In this document: in pieces, positions 9,066-16,959 of the stretch
Numbering within the stretch: the first letter of the stretch is position 1
How the letters are laid out: every line of letters starts with the position of its first letter
Assembly: GCF_000960995.1 (NCBI RefSeq)
Contig: NZ_CP009434.1
Span: 1,426,001-1,490,000 of the forward strand
Reading direction: 5' to 3'
DNA from: Burkholderia glumae LMG 2196 = ATCC 33617
GTDB lineage: Bacteria; Pseudomonadota; Gammaproteobacteria; Burkholderiales; Burkholderiaceae
DNA: 64,000 nt
Translations under genes and position numbers: made by a program
Notes under the pieces: model-generated
The model's database searches: none
Told to the model about the DNA's origin: nothing
The model's input: the letters and a program-made list of their open reading frames with translations, nothing else

Positions 9066-10799
9066 TCAGCGTGTCGCGGAGGCGACCGCCGCGCCGGCAT
9101 CCATCAGGCCGGCGCCCGGCGCCATCGCCGTGCACGACGAGGGGTTGGACGCCGTGATCTGCGACGGGCGTGCCGTGGCGGCCAGCTTCTGCGCGATCTG
9201 CGCGGGCGTCAGGTTGGGGTTCAGCGACAGCATCAGCGCGGCCACGCCGGCCACCTGCGGCGCGGCGAGGCTGGTGCCGCTGTTGTATGCGTAGGTGTCG
9301 CTGCCCGGCGTGGTGGTGCCGGTGTTGCTCGTCGAGAGGATGCTCGAACCCGGCGCGCTCAGCGTGATCTCGCTGCTGAAGTTGCTGTACCAGGCACGCT
9401 TGCCGGTGGAGTCGGTGGCGCCCACCGCGATCACGCCGGTGCAGTTCGCCGGGCGGTCCTGCGCGTTGGCGAGGCCGTCGTTGCCGGCCGCCACCACCAC
9501 CGTCACGCCGCGTGCGATCACGTCGTTGATTGCCGACTGGAACGTGCTGCCGCACGGGCCGCTGCCGCCGAGGCTCAGGTTGATGATCTTGGCCGGCGTG
9601 GTGTTGTTGGGCACGCCCGCCACCGGGATGCCGGCCGCCCAGCGCATCGCGTCGGCGATGTCGCTGGTGGTGCCGCCGCACTTGCCGAGCGCGCGCACCG
9701 GCAGGATCTTGCCGAACCAGCTCACGCCGGCGATGCCGATGCCGTTGTTGGCGGACGCGCCGATCAGGCCGGCCACTTCCGTGCCGTGCCAGGTGCTGTT
9801 GCTGGGCGCGCTCGCGCAGTGGTAGAACGGGCCCGACGAATCATTGAGCTCGGCCTGCGTGACCCAGTCGCCCGGGTCGGTGGCGTCCGAGCTGCGGCCG
9901 TGGCCGTTGTTGCCGGTGTTCACGTCGGAGATGAAGTCGTAGCCGGGCAGCAGATTGCCGGAGATGTCGGCGTGCGGGCGGTAGCCGGTGTCGATCACCG
10001 CGGTGACCACGCTCGACGAGCCGGTGCTGAGGTTCCAGGCAGCGGGCATGTTCACGCCCGCGGTCGGATCGAAGTCGTTCCACTGCTGCGAGTAATTCGG
10101 GTCGGTCGGCACGGTGCTGACGAACAGGCGCCGGTCCGGCTCGGCGTAGGCCACCTCGCTGTCGGCCGCGAAGGCCTGCGCGAGCGTGACCGCGTCGGCC
10201 GGGGTCACGCGCTTGCCGAGCGACACTACCGCCGCGCCGTCCGACATGGTGCGTTCCAGCTGCACGTTGTCGAAGCTCGGCAGCGCCGGGGCGGCGGCCG
10301 TCGAGGCCAGCACGCGGGCCTGCAGGCGCTGCGCGTTCCATTGCGTGAGCACGCGGCTGATCACGTCGCCCACGCGCGCGGCGTCGGAGCTGGCGGCCAG
10401 GGCGCGGGCGCCGTTCGCGAGGCTGGTGGATGAGGCGGAGGTGAGCTTCACGATCAGGTGATCGACGGGCGCATCGGGCGTGCCGACCGTGGCCGGGCTC
10501 GGCGTGCCGTTGGTATTGCCGCTCGAGGACGCGGTGGAGGTGCTGCTGGCGTTGCCCTGCGCGGTGGCGAGGGCGGTGGTGCAGAGCTGGCTGGAACTGG
10601 TGGAGGTGCCCGAGGTGCCGGAGGCCGTGCCCGAGGTCGAGGTGCCGGTGCCGGCTGCGGTGCTCGCCGGGGAGCCCGAGTCGCCGCCGCCGCCGCAACC
10701 GGCTATGACGGAGGCGACCAGCGTCATCGAAACGACGGAGGCCAGGGTACGAAGCTGGCCCGCACGCAGGTTGGCGGGGTGGAAACGCTCGATTTTCAT
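9066..10799 (-). CDS. S8 (subtilisin-like) serine peptidase, lipoprotein-type N-terminus
   Basis: A 577-residue subtilase. The catalytic triad is visible as D270 (AVIDTGY), H338 (STWHGTEVAGLIG) and S510 (NSGTSLAAPQVAG); the oxyanion Asn is in VVVAAGNDG. The N-terminus has a basic start, a hydrophobic core and a lipobox-like VIAGC with Cys35 followed by GGGGDSGSP, so it is probably a lipoprotein or cleaved secreted protein. A Ser/Thr/Gly linker (about 45-100) leads to a prodomain-like region (DHLIVKL, VTPADAVTLAQAFA, VAYAEPDRRLF) before the catalytic part. Similar exported proteases are common in Burkholderia. ATG 10799 was chosen because it gives the signal. Confidence 0.92.
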   Translation of the reverse strand: MKIERFHPANLRAGQLRTLASVVSMTLVASVIAGCGGGGDSGSPASTAAGTGTSTSGTASGTSGTSTSSSQLCTTALATAQGNASSTSTASSSGNTNGTPSPATVGTPDAPVDHLIVKLTSASSTSLANGARALAASSDAARVGDVISRVLTQWNAQRLQARVLASTAAAPALPSFDNVQLERTMSDGAAVVSLGKRVTPADAVTLAQAFAADSEVAYAEPDRRLFVSTVPTDPNYSQQWNDFDPTAGVNMPAAWNLSTGSSSVVTAVIDTGYRPHADISGNLLPGYDFISDVNTGNNGHGRSSDATDPGDWVTQAELNDSSGPFYHCASAPSNSTWHGTEVAGLIGASANNGIGIAGVSWFGKILPVRALGKCGGTTSDIADAMRWAAGIPVAGVPNNTTPAKIINLSLGGSGPCGSTFQSAINDVIARGVTVVVAAGNDGLANAQDRPANCTGVIAVGATDSTGKRAWYSNFSSEITLSAPGSSILSTSNTGTTTPGSDTYAYNSGTSLAAPQVAGVAALMLSLNPNLTPAQIAQKLAATARPSQITASNPSSCTAMAPGAGLMDAGAAVASATR

Positions 10800-11395
10800 G
10801 TTCTCGATCCTGACGATGCGACCGCAAGCCCGCGGTCTGGGCGGCCGGTTTCCGACGAGGCGGCGCGACACCCCGGTCGCGTGCGCCGCCATCGTCCTGA
10901 TGGAAATCGGTCCGTTCTTGTTCGTGTCGCGTTGATGCGCGCGACAGTGGCTGCTATTCCGGGTAACGGCGTCCCTTAATATTTCTTAAACGTTAAATAT
11001 CGAGTTTCTCGAGGGGTTTTCTCCGGACATTCGAGGGGCCGGAACGCGGATGCCGGCCGGTACTGGAGAGGCTTTTCGAATCGTTTGAATAGAGCCGGAA
11101 AAGCATGGCTGATCGAGGGATTCGGTGCGACGCCGAACCCCGCCCGGCGGCCTTCGCGGCGGCCGGAATCGGCCGAGATTCGGCAGACGAATAAAACGTT
11201 TCGGGAATTGGCATTGTTAATACCAAGGGCAAAAAACCCCCGGCGGAACGGGCGCGGCGCGGTGCATGCGAACGCCGCCGGTGGGTCGCACCCGCGGCCG
11301 GCCGCCGCGTCCGGCGCGCGGATGCGATCATGGCGGCGTGCGCCGAGCGCCCCGGCGCCGGCACTTCAGACCGACTCCACGACGAGGACCGACCG
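10800..11395. other. 600-bp gap; AT-rich promoter region, no gene found
   Basis: The stretch 10970-11005 is strongly AT-rich against its surroundings (CTTAATATTTC, GTTAAATATC) and contains ATATTT/AAATAT arms. It probably holds the promoter for the minus-strand protease about 180 bp away. A second AT-rich patch (11190-11235, TTGGCATTGTTAATACC) may be the promoter for the aldolase. Reading frames here look like chance frames. Confidence 0.4.
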
Positions 11396-12190
11396 ATGAC
11401 TGCAAGCTCTCCCCATGGACTGAACCGCTTCAAGGCCGCGCTCACGGCGCGCCGGCGCCAGATCGGCTTCTGGGTGTCGATGGCCGAGCCCTACCTGGCC
11501 GAGGTGACCGCCACGGGCGGCTTCGACTGGCTGCTGATCGACGGCGAGCACGCGCCAAACGACGTGCGCAGCATCGTCGCGCAACTGCAGGCGGTGGCGC
11601 CGTACCGCGCCGAGGCCGTGGTGCGCCCGGTCGAGGGCGACACCGCGCTGATCAAGCAGCTGCTCGACGCCGGCGCGCGCACGCTGCTGGTGCCGATGGT
11701 CGAGACGGCCGAGCAGGCGCGCGGGCTCGTCTCGGCGGTCCGTTATCCGCCGCGCGGCGTGCGCGGCGTGGGCAGCGCGGTGGCGCGCGCCTCGCGCTGG
11801 AACCTGCGCGCCGATTACCTCGACATCGCGGACGAGGAGGTCTGCCTGCTGGTGCAGGCCGAAAGCGCGGCCGCGCTCGGCAATCTCGAGGCGATCTGCG
11901 CGGTGGACGGCGTGGACGGCGTGTTCATCGGGCCGGCGGACCTGGCCGCCTCGATGGGGCATCGCGGCGACCCCGGCCATGCGGACGTGCAGTTCGCGAT
12001 CGAGGACGCGATCGCGCGCGTCGTGCGCTCGGGCAAGGCGGCCGGCACGCTGACGGGCGACGCGGCGCTCGCGCGCCATTACCTCGCGCTCGGCTGCACC
12101 TTCGTGGCCGTCGGCGTGGACGTGCTGCTCTATGCGAACGCCGTGCGTGCGGCGGCGGAGGCGTTCGGGGTGGGGCCGGCCACCGCCTGA
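11396..12190 (+). CDS. HpcH/HpaI-family aldolase
   Basis: A 264-residue class II pyruvate aldolase of the HpaI type (4-hydroxy-2-oxoheptanedioate aldolase and relatives). Motifs in order: IGFWVSMAEPYLAEV, GFDWLLIDGEHAPND (metal/active-site loop), VVRPVEGDTALIKQLLDAG, LLVPMVETAEQARGLVSAVR, PPRGVRGVGSAVARASRW, metal Glu in LLVQAESAAAL, and VFIGPADLAASMGHRGDPGH. It is monocistronic here, away from any aromatic-degradation cluster, so the natural aldehyde acceptor is uncertain. ATG 11396 gives normal family length. Confidence 0.85.
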   Translation: MTASSPHGLNRFKAALTARRRQIGFWVSMAEPYLAEVTATGGFDWLLIDGEHAPNDVRSIVAQLQAVAPYRAEAVVRPVEGDTALIKQLLDAGARTLLVPMVETAEQARGLVSAVRYPPRGVRGVGSAVARASRWNLRADYLDIADEEVCLLVQAESAAALGNLEAICAVDGVDGVFIGPADLAASMGHRGDPGHADVQFAIEDAIARVVRSGKAAGTLTGDAALARHYLALGCTFVAVGVDVLLYANAVRAAAEAFGVGPATA

Positions 12191-12322
12191 GCGCGCGCGG
12201 CCGGTTGCCGGCGGCGGCGAGCGCCGCCCGCCTGTTACCGCCGTAACGGCGCGGATGCGGTGCCCGGCAAGGCTCGCGCCGCGCCGGCGGCGGCGCCGGA
12301 AAGATCCGGTAAGACACCGAAA

Positions 12323-12351
12323 TTGCATCCGCTCGCGCAAATTCATACAGT
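12323..12351 (+). promoter_or_regulatory. candidate sigma70 promoter of the plus-strand sRNA
   Basis: TTGCAT (12323-12328) and TACAGT (12346-12351) are 17 bp apart, matching 3/6 and 4/6 of the -35 and -10 consensus. A start 6-7 nt later would fall at about 12358, exactly at the first hairpin of the small-RNA candidate. Confidence 0.4.
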
Positions 12352-12357
12352 GGTGCG

Positions 12358-12434
12358 CACTCTTTCCCCAAGGAGTGTTATCGAAACGCGGTTTGCCTCG
12401 GCTCCGGACCCCTCCGGGCCGAGGCATTTTTTTT
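12358..12434 (+). ncRNA. candidate small RNA with two C-rich-loop hairpins and intrinsic terminator
   Basis: No CDS covers this 77-nt stretch. Hairpin 1 pairs CACTCTTT (12358-12365) with AAGGAGTG (12370-12377) around a CCCC loop. Hairpin 2 pairs GCCTCGG (12395-12401) with CCGAGGC (12419-12425), with an inner CCGGA/TCCGG helix around another C-rich loop. Eight T residues follow (12427-12434), a textbook terminator. It could instead be a leader/attenuator for the microprotein at 12530, but the terminator lies about 95 nt before that start and no upstream gene is close. C-rich unpaired loops could pair with Shine-Dalgarno sequences of target mRNAs (inference). Confidence 0.55.
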
Positions 12435-12529
12435 CGCTGCCGCCCGGGCGGAGCGCGCGATTCGGGCCCGCCCGCCGCGCCGTGCGAAGATGGCGATCCG
12501 GCCCGCCGCGGGCGCATGACGGAGAACCG

Positions 12530-12667
12530 ATGAACGGATGGTGGACGGACACGATGTCCGGGGCCTGGCGGGCCGGCCTGTGGGATCTGCTCGAACGCCT
12601 GTGGGAACTGCTCGTGACGGTGTTCCATTTCCTGCTGTGGCTGCTGCGCTTGCTCGGCGGCGGCTGA
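12530..12667 (+). CDS. 45-residue Trp/Leu-rich membrane microprotein
   Basis: ATG 12530 follows GGAG (12521-12524). The product is MNGWWTDTMSGAWRAGLWDL followed by LERLWELLVTVFHFLLWLLR and LLGGG. It has an amphipathic first half and one continuous hydrophobic segment (about residues 24-42) rich in Leu, Trp and Phe. This composition is seen in small membrane regulators and in type I toxin peptides. It sits between two convergent small-RNA candidates. No family recognised; a role is not claimed. Confidence 0.55.
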   Translation: MNGWWTDTMSGAWRAGLWDLLERLWELLVTVFHFLLWLLRLLGGG

Positions 12668-12762
12668 GGCGGCCGGCAGGGCGGCGCGCAGGGCGGCCAG
12701 GCATGCGTGCCTGGTCAGCGGCACCGCGCGGCGCACCGGCTCGCGGCGGGGGCTTCGTCGAT

Positions 12763-12846
12763 AAAAAAAATGCCGGTGGATCGAGGGGCGATCCACCGGC
12801 AAACACCTGGAGGTGTGAGGCACGAGGTTCAAAGCGGTCCCCCGTG
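12763..12846 (-). ncRNA. candidate small RNA on the minus strand with strong terminator
   Basis: On the minus strand a 13-bp perfect stem (TGCCGGTGGATCG, 12771-12783, with CGATCCACCGGCA, 12789-12801; loop CCCCT when read on the minus strand) is followed by eight U residues (12770-12763). Just before it is a short hairpin (ACACCT 12803-12808 with AGGTGT 12811-12816; loop with UCC). No minus-strand CDS lies within 3 kb upstream, so this is not the end of a protein operon. The 5' end is set by a guess of the -10 box. It repeats the design of the plus-strand candidate 330 bp away: a C-rich-loop hairpin, then a C-rich-loop terminator. Confidence 0.5.
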
Positions 12847-12852
12847 ATACGT

Positions 12853-12904
12853 ATCCTAACGACATGGCCGCCGACAATGTGACGCGATCGTCAGCAATGT
12901 GACG
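12853..12904 (-). promoter_or_regulatory. tandem direct repeat and -10 box upstream of the minus-strand sRNA
   Basis: The 10-mer CAATGTGACG occurs exactly twice, at 12875-12884 and 12895-12904, 20 bp apart, i.e. two helical turns, on the same DNA face. On the minus strand a TAGGAT (12858-12853) matches 4/6 of the -10 consensus, and the nearer repeat falls where a -35 box should be, with no good -35 otherwise. That geometry is typical of promoters driven by a response-regulator-type activator that binds tandem direct repeats. Confidence 0.45.
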
Positions 12905-13595
12905 GAAGTGTGTGGCCGGCCATCCGGCCGCGGACGCGCACGGGGCAGCCCTCGTCGGCGCCGGCCGGCCGTCGCCCCCGTCGTCTCCGTTTGCCTTCCT
13001 TCGCCTTCCTTCACTCGCATTCCAGCCTGGCCGCCTTGTCCTGCCGCGGCGCCGCCCGCGCGGGCGCCGTCCCGCGGCTTTCCGGTCGGCCGCCGCGCGC
13101 GGCTTGCCCTGTCCGGTGGCGGCGCGTGCATGGTTGCGTCGATATCAATGAAGGCTGATGGAAATGCATTCGACGGCTGTCGGAAAGCTGGAAATCGGAC
13201 GTCATCCGCCGTGCGGCGGCCACGGCACGCCCCAGGGCCGGCCGTCCGGACAGCGAACGCCGCTCGGGACCGAAAAAACGAACGAGGTTAACCCTCAAAG
13301 ATCAGTCGTCTTATAACATTCTCGTTCAACACGCAAACGACAAAAGAATTTGTCGCCAAGCGCCCGTCTGGCCCCTTTCGCCGAATCTCGAAAACGTGAA
13401 TAACCAATTGAATTTAAACGAAATTGTGACTTTTTTAAGAAATGCTGCCGAACCCCGTCTGCGGGTATGCACCAAGTGTACAAGCGTGGTTCCGCCCCGA
13501 TAGACTCGCTCCCTAGTTGTACGACGTGAGACAGCGGGTGTGCTGTCTGATGGTGATCTGACGACAACGACGACGGATGGCCCAACGAAAGGGGG
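12905..13595. other. 690-bp gap: GC-rich filler, then an AT-rich regulatory region
   Basis: 12905-13290 has long GC-rich runs and some pyrimidine-rich tracts (12985-13020) with no convincing gene. From about 13290 to 13440 the sequence is much richer in A/T (TCTTATAACATTC, GAATTTAAACGAAATTG), suggesting the upstream control region of the TRAP operon. Two dyads lie at its right end (separate entries). Confidence 0.45.
13478..13548 (+). promoter_or_regulatory. dyads upstream of the TRAP operon
   Basis: GTACAA (13478-13483) and TTGTAC (13517-13522) are inverted arms, and AGACAGC (13529-13535) with GCTGTCT (13542-13548) form a perfect 7-bp dyad with a 6-bp spacer. They lie 250-320 bp before dctP and about 50 bp before a small reading frame with a good SD. 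Sugar-acid TRAP operons are usually controlled by GntR- or LacI-family repressors; which protein acts here is unknown because no such gene is adjacent. Confidence 0.4.
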
Positions 13596-13739
13596 ATGGC
13601 AGTGATCGGATATGACGACACGCGGCGCAAGCCGGGCGACAGCCTGCCGGCGGGGGCCACCGCATCCGTGCCGGCCGTCGCGAAGTCCGCCGGGGCGACC
13701 GCCGCCACGCTCGACACTGCGCGTCCGGCCTCGCGCTGA
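13596..13739 (+). CDS. possible 47-residue leader protein of the TRAP operon
   Basis: ATG 13596 follows AAAGGGGG at SD distance. The frame (MAVIGYDDTRRKPGDSLPAG, then an Ala/Ser/Thr-rich tail ending TARPASR) closes at 13739, 60 bp before dctP. Third codon positions are mostly G/C, as in the real genes here. No family recognised and no membrane segment seen. It may be a short accessory protein, a leader peptide, or chance. Confidence 0.3.
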   Translation: MAVIGYDDTRRKPGDSLPAGATASVPAVAKSAGATAATLDTARPASR

Positions 13740-13799
13740 CGCCGTACCGGGGGCGGCGTGCGCCACCCAACACTCGATATTCCCAGAGGAGACTTGACC

Positions 13800-14792
13800 A
13801 TGAAAACGATCTTCACTCGCACCCGTGTCGCGGTTGCGATCGTGGCCGCGCTGGCCGCGGCCACCACGATGTCGGCGCAGGCCCGCACGTTCCGCTCGGC
13901 CGACGTCCATAGCGACAGCTTCCCGACCAACATGGCCGTCAAGTTCATGAGCGACGAGATCAGCAAGGCCACGGGCGGCAAGGATTCGATCAAGGTGTAC
14001 GGCAACAGCGCGCTCGGCTCGGAAAACGAGACGATCGACCAGGTGCGGATCGGCGCGATCGACATGGTTCGCGCCAACGGCGCCGCGTTCAACGAGATCG
14101 TGCCGGAATCGCTGATCCCGTCGTTCCCGTTCCTGTTCCGTGACATCGAGCACTTCCGCAACGTGATGTACGGCCCGGAAGGCCAGAAGATCCTCGACGC
14201 GTTCCAGGCCAAGGGCCTGGTCGCGCTGACCTTCTACGAAAGCGGCGCGCGTTCGATCTACGCGAAGCGTCCGGTCAAGTCGCCGGCCGACATGAAGGGC
14301 CTCAAGGTGCGCGTGCAGCCCTCGGACCTGATGGTCGACGAGATCAAGGCGATGGGCGGCGTGCCCACCCCGATGCCGTTCTCGGAAGTCTATACCGGCC
14401 TGAAGACGGGCCTGGTGGACGCGGCCGAGAACAACCTGCCGTCGTATGACGAAACCAAGCACTACGAAGTGGCGAACGTGTACTCGGAAACGCAGCACGC
14501 CATGACCCCGGAAGTGCTGGTGTTCTCGAAGAAGATCTGGGACACGCTCTCCCCGCAGGAGCAGACCATCATCAAGAAGGCGGCGGCCGATTCGGTGCCG
14601 TACTACGTGAAGCTCTGGACGGCGCGTGAAAGCGATGCGCGCAAGGCGGTGCTGAAGGGCGGCGCCACCATCGTGCCGGCCGCGCAGATCGATCGTGCCG
14701 CGTTCGTGAAGGCGATGCAGCCGCTCTGGGCCAAGTACGAGAAGACGCCGAAGATGAAGCAGATCGTCGACGAAATCCAGGCGATCAAGTAA
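13800..14792 (+). CDS. dctP: TRAP transporter solute-binding protein (DctP family)
   Basis: A 330-residue periplasmic protein with a Sec signal (MKTIFTRTRVAVAIVAALAA, cut near AQA-R). The mature part has DctP landmarks: FRSADVHSDSFPTNMAVKFM, YGNSALGSENETIDQVRIGA, ESLIPSFPFLFRDIEHFRNV, the carboxylate-clamp region KVRVQPSDLM, and TGLKTGLVDAAENNLPSYDE. It captures an organic or sugar acid for Na+-driven import by the DctQ/DctM membrane subunits that follow. An AGAGGA site precedes ATG 13800. The uronate/aldonate-like sequence and the nearby gluconate/idonate dehydrogenases suggest a sugar-acid ligand; not provable from sequence. Confidence 0.9.
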   Translation: MKTIFTRTRVAVAIVAALAAATTMSAQARTFRSADVHSDSFPTNMAVKFMSDEISKATGGKDSIKVYGNSALGSENETIDQVRIGAIDMVRANGAAFNEIVPESLIPSFPFLFRDIEHFRNVMYGPEGQKILDAFQAKGLVALTFYESGARSIYAKRPVKSPADMKGLKVRVQPSDLMVDEIKAMGGVPTPMPFSEVYTGLKTGLVDAAENNLPSYDETKHYEVANVYSETQHAMTPEVLVFSKKIWDTLSPQEQTIIKKAAADSVPYYVKLWTARESDARKAVLKGGATIVPAAQIDRAAFVKAMQPLWAKYEKTPKMKQIVDEIQAIK

Positions 14793-14892
14793 GGCCCGGC
14801 ATGCGGCCCGGCGATGCCGGCCCGCATGCGCGAACCGGCGGCCGCGCGCGACTGCGCCCGGCCGCCTTTCCTGTCCGATGAGGATTGAAGCA

Positions 14893-15372
14893 ATGAGGTT
14901 CATCAAGCACACGAACGACGTGTTGTTCATGGCGCTGGCGGCGATCGCGTCCGCGAGTCTCGTCGCGCTGACGGCACTCGTGTTCTATGCCGTCGTGAAG
15001 CGCTACGTGTTCAACGACGCGCCCGATTTCGTCGAGCCGATCGCGCTGCTGCTGGTGGTCGTGATCGCCATGTTCGGCGCCGCGATGAAGGTGCGCGACG
15101 GCGGCCACATCGGCCTCGATTCGTTCGTGCGCCGGCTTTCGCCGAAGGGCCAGGCGGTGGTTCACGGGTTCCAGCATCTGTGCCTGATGGCGTTCGCGGT
15201 CGCGATCATCGCCGGCTGCGTCGAGATGGCCCAGACCACCGCCGACGACCGGATTCCGATCATCGGCCTGCCCGAGGCGGTCCGCTACCTGATCCCGATG
15301 CCGGCGGGTCTCGCCATCATCCTGTTCTCGCTCGAGCATCTGCTTGCGCTGCGCAAACGCAACCGAACCTGA
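14893..15372 (+). CDS. dctQ: TRAP transporter small membrane subunit (DctQ)
   Basis: A 159-residue protein with four hydrophobic helices, the DctQ pattern: ALAAIASASLVALTALVFYA, then KRYVFNDAPDFVEPIALLLV with the conserved FxxxP/E turn, then a third helix near VHGFQHLCLMAFAVAIIAGC, and a last helix IPMPAGLAIILFSLEHLLAL. Start ATG 14893 has a GAGGA site 8 nt upstream; an ATG 15 bases earlier overlaps that site. It lies between dctP and dctM, 6 bp before dctM, and couples the binding protein to the large subunit. Confidence 0.88.
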   Translation: MRFIKHTNDVLFMALAAIASASLVALTALVFYAVVKRYVFNDAPDFVEPIALLLVVVIAMFGAAMKVRDGGHIGLDSFVRRLSPKGQAVVHGFQHLCLMAFAVAIIAGCVEMAQTTADDRIPIIGLPEAVRYLIPMPAGLAIILFSLEHLLALRKRNRT

Positions 15373-15378
15373 TCCACC

Positions 15379-16731
15379 ATGGAACTCGCAATCCTTTCCA
15401 TCAGCTTTCTGCTGCTGCTGTTTCTCGGGGTGCCCGTGTCGTTCGCGCTCGGGCTGTCGTGCGTCGCGACCTATCTCGCCGAGGGGCTGCCGGTGGCCAC
15501 CGCGATGCAGTCCGTGATTTCGGGGATGAACGCGTTCTCGTTCCTCGCCGTGCCGTTCTTCATCTTCTCCGGCGAACTGATGCTGCACGGCGGCATTGCC
15601 GACCGGATCCTGAAATTCGCGCAGTCGGCCGTCGGGCACTTCCGCGGCGGGCTCGGCATGGCCAACGTGGTGGCCTGCACGCTGTTCGGCGGCGTGTCCG
15701 GTTCGCCGACCGCCGACACCTCGGCGATGGGCGGCGTGGTGATCCCGCTGATGAAGCGCGAAGGCTACAGTGCCGCCTACGCGGTGAACGTGACCACCCA
15801 CGCCTCGCTGGCCGGCGCGCTGATGCCGACCTCGACCAACATGATCATCTACGCGTTCGCCGCGCAGGGGATCACCGGCATGCTGAACGGGCACATGGTG
15901 AGCGGCGTGTCGATCGGCGACCTGCTGTTCTCGGGCCTGCTGCCGGTGCTGTGGGTGATGGGCTTCGTGCTGATCGCCGCCTACTGGCAGGCACGCCGCT
16001 ACGGCTACCCGCGCCGCCCCGACGGCTCCACCGCGCTGCTGAAGTTCCCCGGCTGGTACGCGGTGGCGCGTTCGTTCGTGGGCGCGCTGCCGGGCCTGGG
16101 CGTGATCGCCATCATCCTGGTGTGCGTGGCCAAGGGGATCGCCACGGCGACCGAGGCCGCCGCGATCGCCGTGGTGTACTCGCTGGTGCTCACGCTGTTC
16201 GTCTATCGCACGCTGACGATGAAGAAGCTGTGGCGCGCGCTGTCGCACGCGGCGCGCACCACCGGCGTGGTGCTGCTGCTGATCGCCGTGTCGAACATGC
16301 TGCGCTTCCAGATGTCGTATCTGGAGATTCCGGATGCGATCGAGCATCTGCTGCAGCAGTCGAATGCCGCGCCGTGGCTGATGCTGCTGTACATCAACAT
16401 CCTGCAGGTGTTCCTCGGCACGTTCGTGGACATGGCCGCGCACATCCTGATCACCACGCCGCTGTTCCTGCCGCTGGCCATGGCCTGCGGCGTGGGCCCG
16501 GTGCAGTTCGGGATCATGCTGCTGCTGAACTGCTCGCTCGGCCTGGTGCATCCGCCGATCGGCTCGGTGCAGTTCGTGGGCTGCGCGATCGGCGAGGTGT
16601 CGATCGGCGAGACCACCAAGACCGCCTGGCCGTACTACCTGGCGATCTTCAGCGCGATCAACATCGTGACGTACATGCCGTTCTTTTCGACCTGGCTGCC
16701 CAGCATCATCAGCGGGCATCCGGTGTTCTGA
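15379..16731 (+). CDS. dctM: TRAP transporter large membrane subunit (DctM)
   Basis: A 450-residue, about 12-helix protein, the channel-forming Na+/solute symporter of the TRAP system. Family landmarks: LFLGVPVSFALGLSCV near the start, FSFLAVPFFIFSGELMLHGG, GVSGSPTADTSAMGGVVIPL (the conserved G-SGS/P-AD hairpin), and PPIGSVQFVGCAIGEV near the end. It is the last gene of the TRAP operon: a hairpin-plus-U-tract terminator follows at 16792-16827. Confidence 0.92.
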   Translation: MELAILSISFLLLLFLGVPVSFALGLSCVATYLAEGLPVATAMQSVISGMNAFSFLAVPFFIFSGELMLHGGIADRILKFAQSAVGHFRGGLGMANVVACTLFGGVSGSPTADTSAMGGVVIPLMKREGYSAAYAVNVTTHASLAGALMPTSTNMIIYAFAAQGITGMLNGHMVSGVSIGDLLFSGLLPVLWVMGFVLIAAYWQARRYGYPRRPDGSTALLKFPGWYAVARSFVGALPGLGVIAIILVCVAKGIATATEAAAIAVVYSLVLTLFVYRTLTMKKLWRALSHAARTTGVVLLLIAVSNMLRFQMSYLEIPDAIEHLLQQSNAAPWLMLLYINILQVFLGTFVDMAAHILITTPLFLPLAMACGVGPVQFGIMLLLNCSLGLVHPPIGSVQFVGCAIGEVSIGETTKTAWPYYLAIFSAINIVTYMPFFSTWLPSIISGHPVF

Positions 16732-16791
16732 CGCGGTGAAGGTTTGACGTAGCGCGGACGGGTGTTTGGCCAGTCGGTCGCGTGAGCTTCG

Positions 16792-16827
16792 ACGGCGGCG
16801 TGGGATGCCACGGCCGCCGTTTTTTTA
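16792..16827 (+). terminator. intrinsic terminator of the TRAP operon
   Basis: ACGGCGGCGTGG (16792-16803) pairs with CCACGGCCGCCGT (16808-16820) apart from one bulged base, followed by a run of T to 16827. It lies 60 bp beyond the dctM stop. Confidence 0.85.
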
Positions 16828-16959
16828 TTGGCTTGGTTGGCGCGCCCCGCCGGGGCCGGGAGCATCCGGAAACGGCCGCTGCCGGTGCGGCGCACGGCCT
16901 TGCTTCGCGGCCCGCATCGCCTGGGCCGCCATCCTCGCCACGCCCGGCGGCTGCGCCGT

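Noticed and set aside
12899..13291. 130-codon plus-strand frame
   Set aside because: Low-complexity Pro/Arg/Ser composition, overlaps the direct-repeat promoter region, and has no SD.
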